Source of the DNA: Dillenia suffruticosa
Lineage: Eukaryota; Streptophyta; Magnoliopsida; Dilleniales; Dilleniaceae
Direction: 5' to 3'
Assembly: GCA_033439265.1 (NCBI GenBank)
Contig: JAVTVX010000031.1
Location: 12,685,001 to 12,749,000, forward strand
DNA: 64,000 bases
Position 1 is the first letter of the stretch. Each line of letters begins with the position of its first letter. Below, one piece after another: positions 46,962 to 63,754 of the stretch. A program made the translations under genes and the position numbers. The notes under the pieces are model-generated. The model was not told the origin of the DNA. It saw only the letters and a program-made list of their open reading frames with translations, and did no database searches.

Positions 46962-47340
46962 ATGGTGGCAAAATCTAAATATTCAACAAAACCAATACGT
47001 AATAGTATTAATGCCAAACTTTTGGCGCCTCTTTATTTGGCGCCAAATACGAAAGAAGAGGAGGAGGAACTGAGAGGAAGTACTACAAAAAATGTGTCAT
47101 TTACCAGTGGCCCCTTTACCATGGCCAAGACAACCACTCATCTCATACAAATCAACAAAGGACGACTCGTCTCCATACAAATCGATGAAGGTTTTTCTCT
47201 CTTCGGTCCATCTCACAGGTTCATCTTCTCTCCCTCTCTTCCTCTCTCTTCTCTTCTCCACCTTTCTTTTGATCTTTTCTCACATGTGAAGCATTGATCT
47301 GATGGTTTTTTCGTCAATTTAGATCTCACTGTGTTTTCTC
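46962..47340 (+). promoter_or_regulatory. captured promoter/5'-end-like segment with two E2F-type sites
   Basis: Unlike its surroundings, this stretch is not repeat DNA. TTTGGCGCC (47021-47029) and the palindromic TTTGGCGCCAAA (47036-47047) match the E2F/DP consensus TTTSSCGC. They are followed by a pyrimidine-rich tract (TCTCCCTCTCTTCCTCTCTC, 47229-47250) typical of plant 5' leaders. An ORF at 46962-47297 matches no family I know. I read it as the transduplicated 5' end of a host gene; the donor gene is not identified and may or may not be the same as for the exon at 48093. Confidence 0.45.
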
Positions 47341-47979
47341 CTCTTCAATCTGTTCTTTGATTATGTTATGTTGCATATTTTTTCTATCTCATGTCCGTGA
47401 CTGTGATTGATCTCAGTAGAACAATTTTTTCTTTGTTTTTCGATTGTCCGTTCAGCTTTTTTCGTTGGCTTTTACAAACACACTTTTTCTCCCCGCTTGC
47501 GAGTCAACGTTTAGGGCCTTTCAAAGGTCAAATCTGTTTCCCCTTTTCTTTTTCTTACATTCACATTTATTATAAATAAAACACCTTTTTCATCTATATT
47601 TTAGCTGCATCATTCATTTCTTTTATGATTAATTAATCATTGATCATTTCTTTTATGGCTATCTACATTTTCTTGGTTTTTGTTTACGGGGGAGGATTAA
47701 GACGAAAACATGGAATTCTATACGTAGGGTTAAGTCTCTAATATTTAAAGAGAAAACATGATTTCTATTTCAGTTTCTATGCAGTAATTGATACATGATT
47801 TAAAGTGAAAATTATCATAGTAATGTTCACTAAAAAGGTTCTGGGTTGTCCCATTTATGGTTGTTAATCAACAGCACTTCCATCCTATAATGAGCCGTCA
47901 GTTGCGATACATGTTTTCATTTTTCATTATTTTGTTTGGTGTTATTTATGGAGGAATTATATAACGATGTTTCATTTAA

Positions 47980-48296
<317 letters not shown>

Positions 48297-48339
48297 TCTG
48301 GTTATGTGGCTGCTGGCACAATTCAATTTTTAAAACCAT

Positions 48340-48625
48340 ACATGGATAATGCCTGCACGGTACAGCCGCGCCACCGCCCACGGTACAACCATCCAGGCGT
48401 ACGTACGCATGCATTATTACATGCACGGTACAGCCATGCTAGTTTCCGCAATACAACCATCTAGGCATACCCATGCATGCATTATGGCATGAGCGGCACA
48501 GCCACGCTTGCCTCTGCGGTATAGCCGTCTAGGCATATCCACGCATGTATTATTGCATGAGCGGCACCACCGCTCTTACCTTCACGGCACAGCTGTCCAA
48601 GCATGAATACGCATGATAGTAACAT
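48340..48625 (+). repeat. 68-bp GC-rich tandem repeat, right block
   Basis: GCATGCATTATTAC-type starts at 48407, 48475, 48543 and 48611 are spaced exactly 68 bp. Each contains GGTACAGCC / GGCACAGCC and AACCATCTAGGCAT. Same period, same words and same orientation as 46165-46390, so the captured gene segment lies between two blocks of one repeat. Confidence 0.88.
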
Positions 48626-51350
48626 TTACTATGTAATCACAATCAAATATAATAACATTTACTATTATAATAACGGATATGAAAATTAATAAATTTATTT
48701 CTCTCATAATAAAAAAATAGTTACATTTACTATTAAATTAACCACAATATTCAAATTAACAGATAATAACATATAATAACATTTATTACGTAACCATAAT
48801 AAAATATAGAAACATTTACTATAAAAAAGTAACATTTATTATTATAATAACAGATATGAAAGATAATAAATTTATTTGTCTCTCATGATAAAATGATAGT
48901 AACATTTACTGTTAAATTAACCACAATAATCATATTAACAAATAATAAAATATAGTAACATTTACTACAAACACTACAATGATCGGCCGGCATGAGGCAC
49001 GAACCGCTGATTTTAACATTAATTTATTTTAATTCACATTTAATTTAATAATATACTATTTTAACATTTCAATTTTAACATTTTAACGAGAATTCCATAG
49101 TAACATTTACTATTAAACTAACCATAATAGTCAAATTAATAAACAATAATATATAGTAACATTTACTATATAACCACAACAAAATACAATAACATTTACT
49201 ATTATAATAACAATGTGAAAGGTAGTAAATTTATTTCTTTCATGATAAAAGAATAATAATATTTACTATTAAACTAACTACAATAGTCCAATTAACAGAT
49301 CATAATATATAATAACATTTACTAGATAACCACAATAAAATATAGTAATATTTACTATATTTTATACAATAAACCGTCGATATGAGGCATGAACTGCCAA
49401 TTTTAACATTTAATTATTTTAATTCACATTTAATTTAACAATATACCATTTTAATATTTCAATTTTAATATTTCAACGAAAATTTCATATTAATATTTAT
49501 TATTAAACTAACCACAATAGTCAAATTAATAGATAATAATATATAATAATATTTACAATATAATCACAACAAAATATAGTAATATTTACTCTTATAATAA
49601 CGAATTTATTTCTCTCATGATAAAAGTATAGTAACATTTACTATTAATCTAACCACAATAGTCCAATTAATAGATAATAACATATAATAATATTTATTAT
49701 GCAATCACAATAAAATATAGTAATACTTATTATTTTTATACAATGAATCGTCAACATGAGACATGAACCACCGGTTTTAACATTAATTTATTTTAATTCA
49801 CATTTAATTTAACAATATACTATTTTAACGTTTTAATTTTAATATTTCAACGAGAAATGTATAGTAACATTTACTATTAAACTAACTACAATAGTAAAAT
49901 TAATAGATAATAGTATATAGTAACATTTACTGTGTAATCACAATAAAATATAATAACATTTATTATTATAATAACGAGTGTGAAAAATAATAAATTTATT
50001 TATCTCTCATGATAAAAGAATAGTGGCATTTACTATTAAACTAATCACAATAGTCAAATTAATAGATAATAACATATAATAACATTTACTATATAATTAT
50101 AATAAAATATAGTAACATTTACTATAAAAACTATAATGAACGGTCGGCATGAACTATGGACCGCCGGTTTTAACATTAATTTATTTTAATTCACATCTAA
50201 TTTAACAATATACCATTTTAACATTTCAACGAGAATTTCATAGTAACATTTACTATTAAACTAAGCACAATAGTTCAATTAACAGATAGTAACATATAGT
50301 AACATTTACTATATAATCACAATAAAATATAGTAATATTTACTATTATAATAATAGATATGTAAGGTAGTAAATTTATTTATTTTTCATGATAAAATGAT
50401 AGTAACATTAACTATTAAATTAACCACAATAGTCCAATCACAATAAAATATAGTAATATTTACTATAAAAACTACAATGAACCGCCGGCATGAAGTATGA
50501 ACTGCCAGAACATTAATTTATTTTAATTCACATTTAATTTAATAATATACCATTTTAACATTTCAATTTTAATATTTCAACAAAAATTTCATAGTAACAT
50601 TTATTATTAAACTAAACACAATAGTCAAATTAATAGATAATAACATATAGTAATATTTACTATATAAACACAATAAAATATAGTAAAATTTACTATAAAA
50701 ATTATAATGATCCGACGGCATGAGGCATAAACCACCGGTTTTAATATTAATTTATTTTAATTCACATTTAATTTAATAATATACCATTTTAACATTTTAA
50801 TATTAACATTTCATCGAGAACTCTATAGTAACATTTATTATTAACCTAACTATAATAGTCAAATTAACAGATAATAATATATAGTAACATTTACTATGCA
50901 ACCACAATAAAATATAATAACATTTACTATAAAATATTAACATTTACTATTATAATAACGGATGTAAAAAATAGTAAATTTATTTGTCTTCTATGATAAA
51001 AGGATAGTAACATTTACTATTAAACTAAGCACAATAGTCAAATTAACAGATAATAATATATAGTAACTGTTATTATATAATCACAGTAAAATACAGTAAC
51101 ATTTACTATAAAATAGTAACATATACTATTATAATAACACATGTGAAACGTAGTAAAATTATTTGTCTCTCATCATAAAAGGATACTAACATTTACTATT
51201 AAATTAACCATAATATTCAAATTAACAAATAATAATATACAGTAACATTTACTATATAATCACAATAATATTTATTATAAAATAATAATATTTACTATTA
51301 AAATAGTAACATTTACTATAATATAGTAACATTTACAGTAAAATAGTAAC
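48626..51350. repeat. right subterminal array, TAGTAACATTTACT motif, about 380-bp higher-order unit
   Basis: TAGTAACATTTACTAT and decayed forms occur scores of times. A larger unit is marked by GGCATGAGGCACGAACCGC-like words followed by TTTTAACATTAATTTATTTT near 49005, 49389, 49768, 50162, 50498 and 50735; the first three intervals are about 380-390 bp and later ones shorten. There is no coding sequence. Confidence 0.85.
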
Positions 51351-51594
51351 ACTTACCGCTATTTATCATTTTCTTTTACACTTCTCATTCCTTACTATAT
51401 TCACCTATCATCATAACAGCTAAGACACTTTTCAAAATCGTGACTACAAAACCTATATTTTACCATCACAACTTATAGTCGTAAGGATAGGGTTACGTAA
51501 ATTCAAACGTTTTTATATATGTAAGTGTAGAGTGTTGTTTATATAAACGGTTCGCTACCATCAAGGTTTTCGCATGTCCAAGAATTATTTTGGT

Positions 51595-54110
51595 TGTGAA
51601 GGCCTTGCTCCTCTTCCATTTTATTTGTATATGAAATTATTTTCTTGACTCAAAAAAGTGGATTTTTATAAATTTGTTAGATATATTTTGATATCACTTC
51701 TTTGATAGAAGTTGCTCCATTTAATGAAAGGAATTTTTCAAAAAAAAATAAAATTAATAAAAAAATGGCTCAATTTGTTGTGACATGGTTCACCATAGAT
51801 ACCATGCACCAAAATGCTAGAATCCCATGCGATGTGTCCCACCGTAAACCACCATTTACTACCATCTCATTCCCAAATCCTTCATAATAAAAACTCCTTT
51901 AAATTGTCATAATTCCTAAAATTTCTCTTGTTAGAGTTTTTCATACTTCAATTAGAGTTAAATTGAGTGAGAATAGAAAGATAAAGAGAAAGAAGAAGAG
52001 AAAGAGAGAGATTGAGAGCCGAGAAGAAGAAATTTGAGAAATTTGGAGTAATTCGTGAGCGATTCTTATAGTTAAAATAGTTTTAGGAAAATTTAAACTT
52101 TAGAGAACAAAACTCAACTAGAGAAATCATAGAAAACTGAAGAAAATAGTCACTGGAATCTAAAAATTCAACCTCTCCCAATTTTTGGATAGTTTCAATG
52201 TACCATTTTTGAGTTTTGATTTCTCTCTAAAGTGAACCTTTTTTCTGATATTTTTGAACTATTGTAAAATTGGTATTTTGCAAATTAATTGACTTTTAGA
52301 AAATTAGACCCGAAACCCTTGAAATCATGAAGAAAAATGTACTGAAAAAATCTCTTTTACAAATCGAAATTTCATAAATGTAACCCAAATTTTTAATTCT
52401 ATTTCCGGTGGTCAGATTGGACCACTCATAACTTTCTCGTCTAAACTCTATTTTCAATAATTCTTGAACCATTGTAAAGACCATATTTAATAAAACAACT
52501 CATTTTTAGAAAATGAACTCAAAATCCCACTGAATGTGCATCAAAAATTCATCGAATACCCTATGTTAGCCATGTGAAAACCGGAAAACCGAATCGAAGT
52601 ACACCTACAACTCGATTTTTCCAATGACCTAGAGTTGCCATCGATAACTCTAATCGATCCTAGGATGATGTCCACCCTTCCTACCTTCAACCTTAGGTGT
52701 TGGTTACCTCTTTCTGACACCAGACCATTATGAAAAATGATAGCCAAACTTGTTAAAAACCATCCCGAAAACCTTTAATCCCACATCAGATAGGAGTATT
52801 CACCAAAACTTGTATATATACCGACTCCCCCAACTCCGTGTTACAGTCTTGGTAATGCATAGACCAGTTTGCTATTTGACCAATCAGATACTAACATGTG
52901 GCACAGAAGCCATGTGGCAAGATGTGATTCTTCAAACAAAAACCTTATATTTTTTGTGTGTTTTATATCTTTTTATTAGTGATTTTTGAGTCTGATCGTG
53001 TAGAGGGCCAAACAGAGCCTAATCGCACACAGACTTTTTTTGTCATCGAAGAGCTTTACCTATCACAAATTTTATAAATTATTTTTGTGAAAAATGTTTT
53101 CAAAACCTGAATGTCTAAATATGACTGATTAAAATTAATGTTTTATTTATTGTTCATGTTTTGACGTAATTTGATTCATTATTTCTTTATTTATACATAT
53201 GTTTTAAAAACTATGATAATTGTCAATTGTATACGGAATAGTAACCAATTTTTTATGATCACGTAAAATCTTGGACAGGTTAATGTATCTTTTGGTTGTA
53301 TGAACGGGTTAATGATCTAGATTTGGATATTATGGAGATCTTGGGCGCAGATCCGTCTGCATGCATATAGCATGTAACGCATTGGCCCCTAGAGATAAAG
53401 GGAAGGCATTGTTTTTACGAGATCATTGCTGACCAATGACAATTGGTATGTCTTGGACTGATCCCGAGCCTATTACGTAATGTTATGTGTTTTGTATTTT
53501 GAAAGTAAATTGACATTAATTTTGAAGTCTTTAGTTTTATTGAATCTGATGGACCATATTTTTAATATGAATTTTTTTATAATAGATTTTATATGAATTT
53601 TGCTACATTTGAAAATAAGTCTCGTTGTGATTTTGGTAACACTCACTAAAACCTTTTTGTCTCATATTATTTTCTTGTATTTCCTAAGTGAGAATTAGTT
53701 CACGGTTTATATTCTCTTTCAATCATTAATCCAATCGAGTTGAGATCAGATGGGATGCGGTTCGAATCTTCATGGAGATTAGGATATTAGTATGTAAATA
53801 TTTGGTATTTAGAATATCTTTTCTCGAATTTCGTTTGTCTTGAAAAAATTTATAGTCTAAACCAGTTTATTTAGTTTGATATTTTATTTTATTAATTTAG
53901 TTACATTGACTTAAAATTTGAGAAAACTCGAGTTAATTTATTCATTAAATATGGTCATACTTTTGTTTTATAAAGTTTTTTTTTTCCGCTGATCGTTATA
54001 TTATTTTGTTTATATTCTAAGGTGTTTAGTTACGTTGGTGATGGTGTTGACCAATTCAATAGCCCATTGATGCCTTCACGCCAGTAGCACCTTCAGATAA
54101 GGGTGTTACA
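51595..54110 (+). mobile_element. solo LTR, chromovirus-like, with perfect target duplication
   Basis: It begins TGTGAAGGCC and ends GGGTGTTACA. TTGGT occurs immediately before (51590-51594) and after (54111-54115). Length is 2516 bp. A purine-rich block (GAGAAAGAAGAAGAGAAAG, 51985-52010) and the GTGTTACA end resemble chromovirus LTRs in plus orientation. No internal gag or pol is present, so it is a recombined solo LTR. The flanking sequence on the right is a copia-LTR fragment. Confidence 0.75.
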
Positions 54111-54115
54111 TTGGT

Positions 54116-54240
54116 GTTTTTACAATCGTCAGAGGTAAAGAAAAAGAACATGACGGAAGAAATCCAAAATTCATTTTTTATTTTAATTTTATTTCGACTC
54201 ATTTTTTGCATTAAAAGCATACATTACTACCACCATTCCT
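54116..54240 (+). repeat. fragment of a copia LTR (third-element family)
   Basis: GTTTTTACAATCGTCAGAGG, TTTTTATTTTAATTTTATTT and GCATTAAAAGCATACATTA follow the order of the last 120 bp of the LTRs at 31169 and 40179. The solo LTR at 51595 inserted into it. The part left of 51590 is only weakly similar (GGTTTTCGCATGTCC). Confidence 0.65.
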
Positions 54241-54985
54241 ACCAATGTCTGCTTCCCCTACCAAGTTATTGCTCACAATGTACTCTCCTCCGACTAGAGC
54301 CAGAGGGTTAACCCATTGGAGAGAACCTAGAAATTTTAATTTTTAAGATTTTATTACAAGCATTTTGGTGCCTTTTTTATTAGCAAAAAAGAAAAGAAAA
54401 GAAAAGGGCATATAGTGCATTTTCTTTTGAACATAAAAGCTGTCATCTTCTTCTATTTACATAAGAAATTGATCCAAAGTCCCTGTTATATAAAAATCAA
54501 ATCCCTCTTATTATTTGAATATTTCATATAAAAGAGAACCTCTTATAACTTTTTTCCCCTTCATTTTTCAAACGTGTAATTTGTTCAAAATAATGAAAGA
54601 AATTTAGATTTCTTTTATGATTTCCAAATTCAAAATAAAATCATATTTTTTTTTTTTAGAAAAACCCCTTCTCAATGTTGAGGCTATAAAATAATTTTTC
54701 AAATGTGAAAATCAACACTTAACCGTTTTAATTTTGTGGGGGCAATGCAAAGAAAAGCTCAAACATAGGCCTGCTTGCTGCGCAGATGCAGCCCAAAGAA
54801 TAAAGGGCAGACCATGAAGGTCATTGTCCAGCATAATGGACATTACCTGGGAGGATCATCATGGACTTTAAGGCCCAGAGGTTGAGAATGGACCAAAATA
54901 TCACTCAAGACCAATTACCACACATCCATCTAAATATTATCATTTTTGTTACTTTCATTTTTTGTTCTTGATATTATTTAATAAC
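54241..54985. other. unassigned intergenic DNA
   Basis: No coding region or repeat family is recognised. Bases 54740-54900 are GC-richer than their surroundings, with no ORF of note. Confidence 0.4.
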
Positions 54986-55165
54986 TTAACACTCAGTACC
55001 ATACAATAGTATAAGTGTTACTACGGTTCTATAGAACTTTCTCTTCAAATATAGTGATATCGTACGTTTACAAAGAATTTCGAATGCCTTTATATCTTGT
55101 GTTGCCTTACTCCTTCCTTCCTCGCATCCTTGTTTGACCTGACCCAACCAGAAATAGATCTCTAA
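54986..55165 (-). pseudogene. LINE reverse transcriptase C-terminal scrap
   Basis: The minus strand reads LYLKRKFYRTVVTLILLYGTEC just left of 55065, matching the LKGKFYRTAIRPAMLYGTEC-type end of plant LINE reverse transcriptases. Upstream WLGQVKQGCEEGRSKAT fits less well. It is a short remnant with no endonuclease, catalytic RT box or poly(A) tail seen. Confidence 0.5.
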
Positions 55166-55225
55166 CTTGTCTATCTCCTTTATCTCACACTCAATTGATT
55201 TTCCTCGATTGATATAAATTAACAT

Positions 55226-58706
<3,481 letters not shown>

Positions 58707-59961
58707 CTGTGATGGGTCTCCTCGAACTAAAGGCACACAGGAAAAATAGTTTTAAATATAAATTAACATATCACAATTACCCCAAAATCTGAGTTACATT
58801 ATTCAAATTCAATAATACATGAAATATAAATAACATCATAAACTAACTAAATATGAACAGATCCTAAAATTTAATACTCAATTACGTATTCTTTGAGCAT
58901 CTAGTTAATAACTAGGGAAGTAGGTGCTATCAATTGACTCCTTACTCTCACGCCTCGTAGGATCTAGCAGGAAAAAAAATGTAGTTCATAAAACTTAAAC
59001 AAGTTATAAAAAAAATATGAAATAAAAGATTGAAAATTACTTTTAAATCAGTCATGTAAATCAAAAGCATAAAATGGAGGCATTTATCAAAATAATCCCA
59101 TCAAATCACATGCTCATCGGTCAGTACCCAACACGGGACATCAAATAAGAGAATCAGGTTGTAGATTGTATTGAACTCAGCAAGGTGTAGATCACTCAGT
59201 GCCCAATAAGAGAGAGCTCCCTAATTAGAATATATAAACTAATAAGACTAAAATGAGACTTGCACCGACGATAACTTAATTGATTTAGAAACTGACGCTC
59301 CTTAATCATGATCGGAGTTTCGTCTCTTATGGGAACTAAAAAATCAACGCTGGGAGAGTTATCCTCAAAGTGGACCCTGCAAGCGATCGATCCAAATTAG
59401 TCAGAGTGAAATTTCGAAAACTGAATTGGTGACCAAGTCATGATATCTAAAAAAAAAAATGAGTCTTTCATTATTTGAATAAAGGATCATATTATGTGTT
59501 CCGATCCCCAAACATATAGCTTGATCATAACAAAGGTTATGGGAAGGGAGGCAAAATTAAATCTCATGCAGACCGAAGTAGACCACACGCATGGTTATCC
59601 CTTACTTGATGAAGAAGAGGCACCGCCACAATAATTCATAGAAAATAATCTTGTATCGTCATCGCTCGGCAAACTCAAATATGCAACCCAGACTCAATCT
59701 AAATTGGGCCCACAATCTAGTTGGGTGAAGACGAGTCAAACGGACAGAACCGAATCAAACAGGTCAACATTAGTCTAAACATGTCAAATTAGGCTAAACT
59801 GATCAACTCATCAAAATATATCGTCATCTGTGAAATTAAGTCAAATCAAACCTCCTAAATTTTAAAGAGATATAAACTAAGATTTTTTCTTAAATTGTTA
59901 TTTTGACTACTTGGTTCCATTGAGATCGTGACCACTATAGGTCATCACGGTGGAAACTTAT
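58707..59961. other. unassigned repeat, partly shared with window start
   Basis: 58928-59040 resembles bases 1-110 (CTCCTTACTCTCACGCCTCG and following). The rest has the look of LTR-type sequence but no termini, primer site or protein were found. Confidence 0.45.
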
Positions 59962-61150
59962 CACTAGATAAAATTTTTTCAGCAGGACGAATTTACGACG
60001 AATTAATATCGAATATAATTTTGAGAGACTTACGACGGATTAGCGACAGAGATATTTCTGTCGTTAATCCGTCACTATAGTGGTCGACTGAAAAAAAAAA
60101 TTGTAAAAAAATTTCTGACGGATTTTTTTCGTCGTTAATTTTTCCATCTCTAATCCGTCGGTGTAACTTTAAAAAGAAAAAAAAATTTAAAAATATATAT
60201 ATATATATACAGCAATTAGCGACGGATTACTGACGAATTAGCGATAAAAAAATTAGCAACGGATAGTCGACTGAAAAATTAGCGACGGATTATCGACAGA
60301 TTAGTTACGGATTTTTTTAAATTTTTTTAATTTTTAATTTTTTTTAATTTTTGATTTTTATTTAATAATTATTTTTATTTTTATTTTATTTTGTGGAAGG
60401 ATAATATTATTTTATTATTTTATTTTAAGTTAAAATAAAATTATTTTATTATTTTATAAAAAATTATTATTTTTTATTATTTTTTATTATTTTTTATTAT
60501 TTTTTATTATTTTTATTATTTTTATTATTTTTATTATTAAAAAATATGAATTAAAGATAACAATTAAAAAAAAAAAGATATATAATTAGATATCTAACTT
60601 GGCTCGATGGTTGTGTTGCTCATGAACTTTTACTTGTGCTCGGTTCAAAGGTCAATGGAGGCGATCTTCACAAATTAAAAGACTCAGGGTGCGGGTGGAG
60701 CAGCGTGTAATTTTTTTTTTAAGAAGTAAAAAATGAGCGACAGATTTGGTCCATCGTTGATTTTTTTTTTAGCGACTGATTTTCTTCGTTGTTAATCCGT
60801 CACTGATATTAGTGACAGATTTTGATAAGTCAAAAATCAATGATGGATTGGGTCCGTTGCTATTTTTTTTTTTCAGTGATAGATTTTTTTCCGTCGTTAA
60901 TATCAGTAACGGATTTTTTCCGTTGCTAATCCGTCACTGATATTAACGACAAAAAAAAATTCATCGTTAATATTTAACAATGACACTATTAGCGACGGAT
61001 TTAGTAACAGAAAAAAATCCAACGCTGATACTCTTCAACGACGGAAAAAAAAACTTTCAGCGATGAAAAAATCCGTCATTAAAAATCCTTCAGCGATAGA
61101 AAAAGAACTTTCAACAATGAAAAAATCCGTCATAAAAAATCTTAACATAC
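59962..61150. mobile_element. CACTA-type non-autonomous element, copy 2 (right end decayed)
   Basis: The left edge is CACTAGATAAAATTTTTTCAG, similar to the CACTACTAGAAAAA terminus of copy 1. Inside are GACGGATTAGCGACG-rich subterminal arrays on both sides, an AT-rich centre (60330-60560) and a tRNA-like segment at 60600-60653. Compared with copy 1 the internal module is inverted. No GTAGTG end was found near 61150, so the right limit is approximate. Confidence 0.7.
60600..60653 (+). other. tRNA-like (A-box/B-box) segment in CACTA copy 2
   Basis: TGGCTCGATGGTTG (60600-60613) resembles the A box, and GGTTCAAAGGTC (60642-60653) the B box (GGTTCRANNCC). Spacing is 28 bp. Flanking words (TATCTAACT before, CACAAATTAAA after) are shared with copy 1 in reverse orientation, showing common origin. 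Confidence 0.6.
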
Positions 61151-62442
61151 ACAGCAATTTTTTTTTTGTTTGTTTGTTACACCTTATTTGAATCTTTAAT
61201 GATTGAGGAGAGCGATTGTAACTATTAAACTGTCTCTTTAGAGATAACATACACCACAATAGACAAATATCAATATAATGATTAAGTTAGGAAGAGAAAA
61301 AGGAGAGAACAAGAATCAAGGTTTTATGACCACACCAAGAGAGAGAGAAAGACTGAGAGAGAGAGAAGGGGAAGAAGAGAAAAGAAATGAACAAAAAATA
61401 AAATAATGTTAGGTTTAGTCTAAACAATATAAAAGGGGAAGAGAAAAAAGGATTTTCAGTTTTAGAGTTTTGCAGTATGACCAAGAATGGGCTCCCAAAG
61501 TTTTCTCACAACATTTGAACCTGGACAGGGTAAGATAAAATTTGTGTCGACCACTAATTGCGTTAGGTAAGTCAATTGTATAAATTACGCTATCAAATTG
61601 AAATCATAATTATAATTATACATTACGAATAACCGACCTCGCCATGTGCCTTTTCTCTGTAAATAACTCAACTTTCCAAACTCTCTCTCACTTTCCTTTC
61701 TCACAATTATATAGTTTTCAACTTCTCTTTATTTCTCCGGCAAAATTTCAAGTTTGCAAATCTTCTCTCTCTCTTGTCTCACTCTCTAAACAATATTCAA
61801 CTTTTCAATCTCTCTTTAAAAAAATATAAATTTTCAACATTTTCTTTCAGACGTCTGGTATTCTTTGTTTCTCTGAAGAAAATATTAACTAAGCAACCCC
61901 CCTCCCTCCCTCTCTCTCTAAAAAAATTTTAAATCTCAATTTCATCAGATAACACATTCCAACAAAATATTTCAAATTAAAATATTTGAAATTCTTCATA
62001 GTTAAAATTTACATGAAAATTCAAATCTAAGTTCTGAAATGCAACTTTAGTACATTTAATAATAGAGAGAACCCCAGCACCTGAGCGTAAAATGTTGACT
62101 GCCAAAGTAGGTTATAAGGATCTATGGTGATATTATAGTAGCTAGTAGGGGTTACTAATCATATCATAGGGACTAGGAGTAAGGACCAAAAGAAGGCCAT
62201 TTTCAGCCGTCGGCAATAAGGATGCCACTTAACAATTGGAGGGTCCATGCCCTCACTGTGACCCACATAAAAAAACAATAATAATAATAATAATAATAAT
62301 AATAATTAATTAAAAATAAGAAAAAGACAAATGTAGATAAATTATTTGCAATAAATTAGAATCATCTTTTGACAAAGGGCAAGGGGGAGGTTTGTTCTTC
62401 TGAGAGAATCTTAATTAGTTAATTAATGACATCTTAGACCAT
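61151..62442. other. unassigned intergenic DNA
   Basis: No coding sequence is recognised. A GA-rich block lies at 61335-61385, a CTCTCTC-rich block at 61675-61920, and an (ATA)n tract at 62276-62307. Confidence 0.45.
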
Positions 62443-63751
62443 CACAGATAGAAAATAAGATATCGTTAATAAAAATATTCATCGTTAATAATAAAAATTC
62501 TGTTGCTAAAAAATATTAACAATAAATTTTTTTCATCTCTAAATCTATCACTGAAAATCACTCTGTTAAATATTATCGATAGAATACTATTTATCGCTAA
62601 ATATCAATAACAGATTAATAATAAAAATTTTTCATAAAAAAAAAATCTATCTCTGATAGAAAATAATATGTAAAAGTATCAACGACGGATTAGCGATTAA
62701 AATTTTCCATCACTAAAAAATCAGTCACTAATCCATCGTTGATAATTCGCTATCAGTAACGGATATTTTTTATCTCTGATTCTTGACACATGAGGGCGCA
62801 TGCACACACTCGCACACGCCCTGTGCACCCTTGGCACCAGCCCCGTGCGTGCCCGCCCGTGCCCCTGCATGCCTTGTATTTTTTTACGAAAAATGTCTAC
62901 ACCCAAAATCGAATCTGCGTACGCAAAGAGAATTATAAGTTGTCCAACCACTATATCACAATTTGTTTTGTAATATCTTTTTTTTATTTATTATCTAACT
63001 CTCATTTTTTTTTAATATTAATTTCATTCTCACTTTTTTTTTTTATTTTATCTTTACTCTTATATTTTTTTCTTATCTTACTCTCATCTCTCTTTTTTTT
63101 CCCTTACTTTGGGGTAATTTTTTTATTGAATATTTTCATTGAATTTTTTTAACTGATTAAATTTGATATTGATTAAATTTATGCTAAATAAAAAAATAAA
63201 ATATTTCTTTAATTAATTAAGATAGAATAACAATTTTTTTTTATTTACCCATTAATTCAAATAATAAAATAATAAAAGAAAAGAAAAAAGAAAAAGAATT
63301 ATAAAATAATAAAAGAGAAGAAAAAATAATAAAATAATAAAAAATATAGAAAAAAATAAAAATAAATAAAAAAATAGAAAAAAAATCCGTCATTAATCCG
63401 TCGCTAAAATTTACATCGCTAATCCGTTACTGATTGTACAACTACCAATAATGGATATTTTTCATCGCTAAAAATCCGTCGCTGATAACTGTACATATTT
63501 TTTTTACCCTTCAACATTACACCAACGGATTAGCAACAGATATTTTCCGTCGCTAATAGTTTTGCAAATTTTTTCTTTTAACTCTAGACCATTACAACGA
63601 CGGAGTAAGACGGAAATATTTTTATTGCTAATCTATCGCTAATATCTTAGTAATCTATCCGAAGTTAATCCGTCTCAATTCCGTCGCTATTTACAACGTA
63701 TTTTTTTCCATCGGTAACTTTTTATCATTGATTCCCTGTTTTCTTGTGGTG
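62443..63751. mobile_element. CACTA-type non-autonomous element, copy 3
   Basis: The left edge is CACAGATAGAAAATAAG, the right edge TGTTTTCTTGTGGTG (inverted: CACCACAAGAAAACA). The flanking triplets are CAT (62440-62442) and TAT (63752-63754), one mismatch. GACGGA / TCCGTC words fill both sides (62680-62760 and 63385-63720). The centre has a GC-rich block (62790-62875), a tRNA-like segment (62903-62959) and AT-rich DNA, in the same order as copy 1. No transposase is present. Confidence 0.75.
62903..62959 (-). other. tRNA-like (A-box/B-box) segment in CACTA copy 3
   Basis: On the minus strand GTGATATAGTGGTTGG (62959-62944) resembles an A box and CAGATTCGATTTTGG (62917-62903) a B box. TACGCAAA between them is shared with copy 1. 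As in copy 1, the segment lies beside a GC-rich block. Confidence 0.55.
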
Positions 63752-63754
63752 TAT

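Noticed and set aside
51340..51500. Right terminal inverted repeat of the large CACTA-type region
   Set aside because: No sequence ending GTAGTG or matching the inverse of CACTACAACGGAAATG was found near the end of the array.
62790..63152. 120-codon ORF at the right side
   Set aside because: It runs through the GC-rich block and poly-T tracts of a CACTA element; no protein-like composition.
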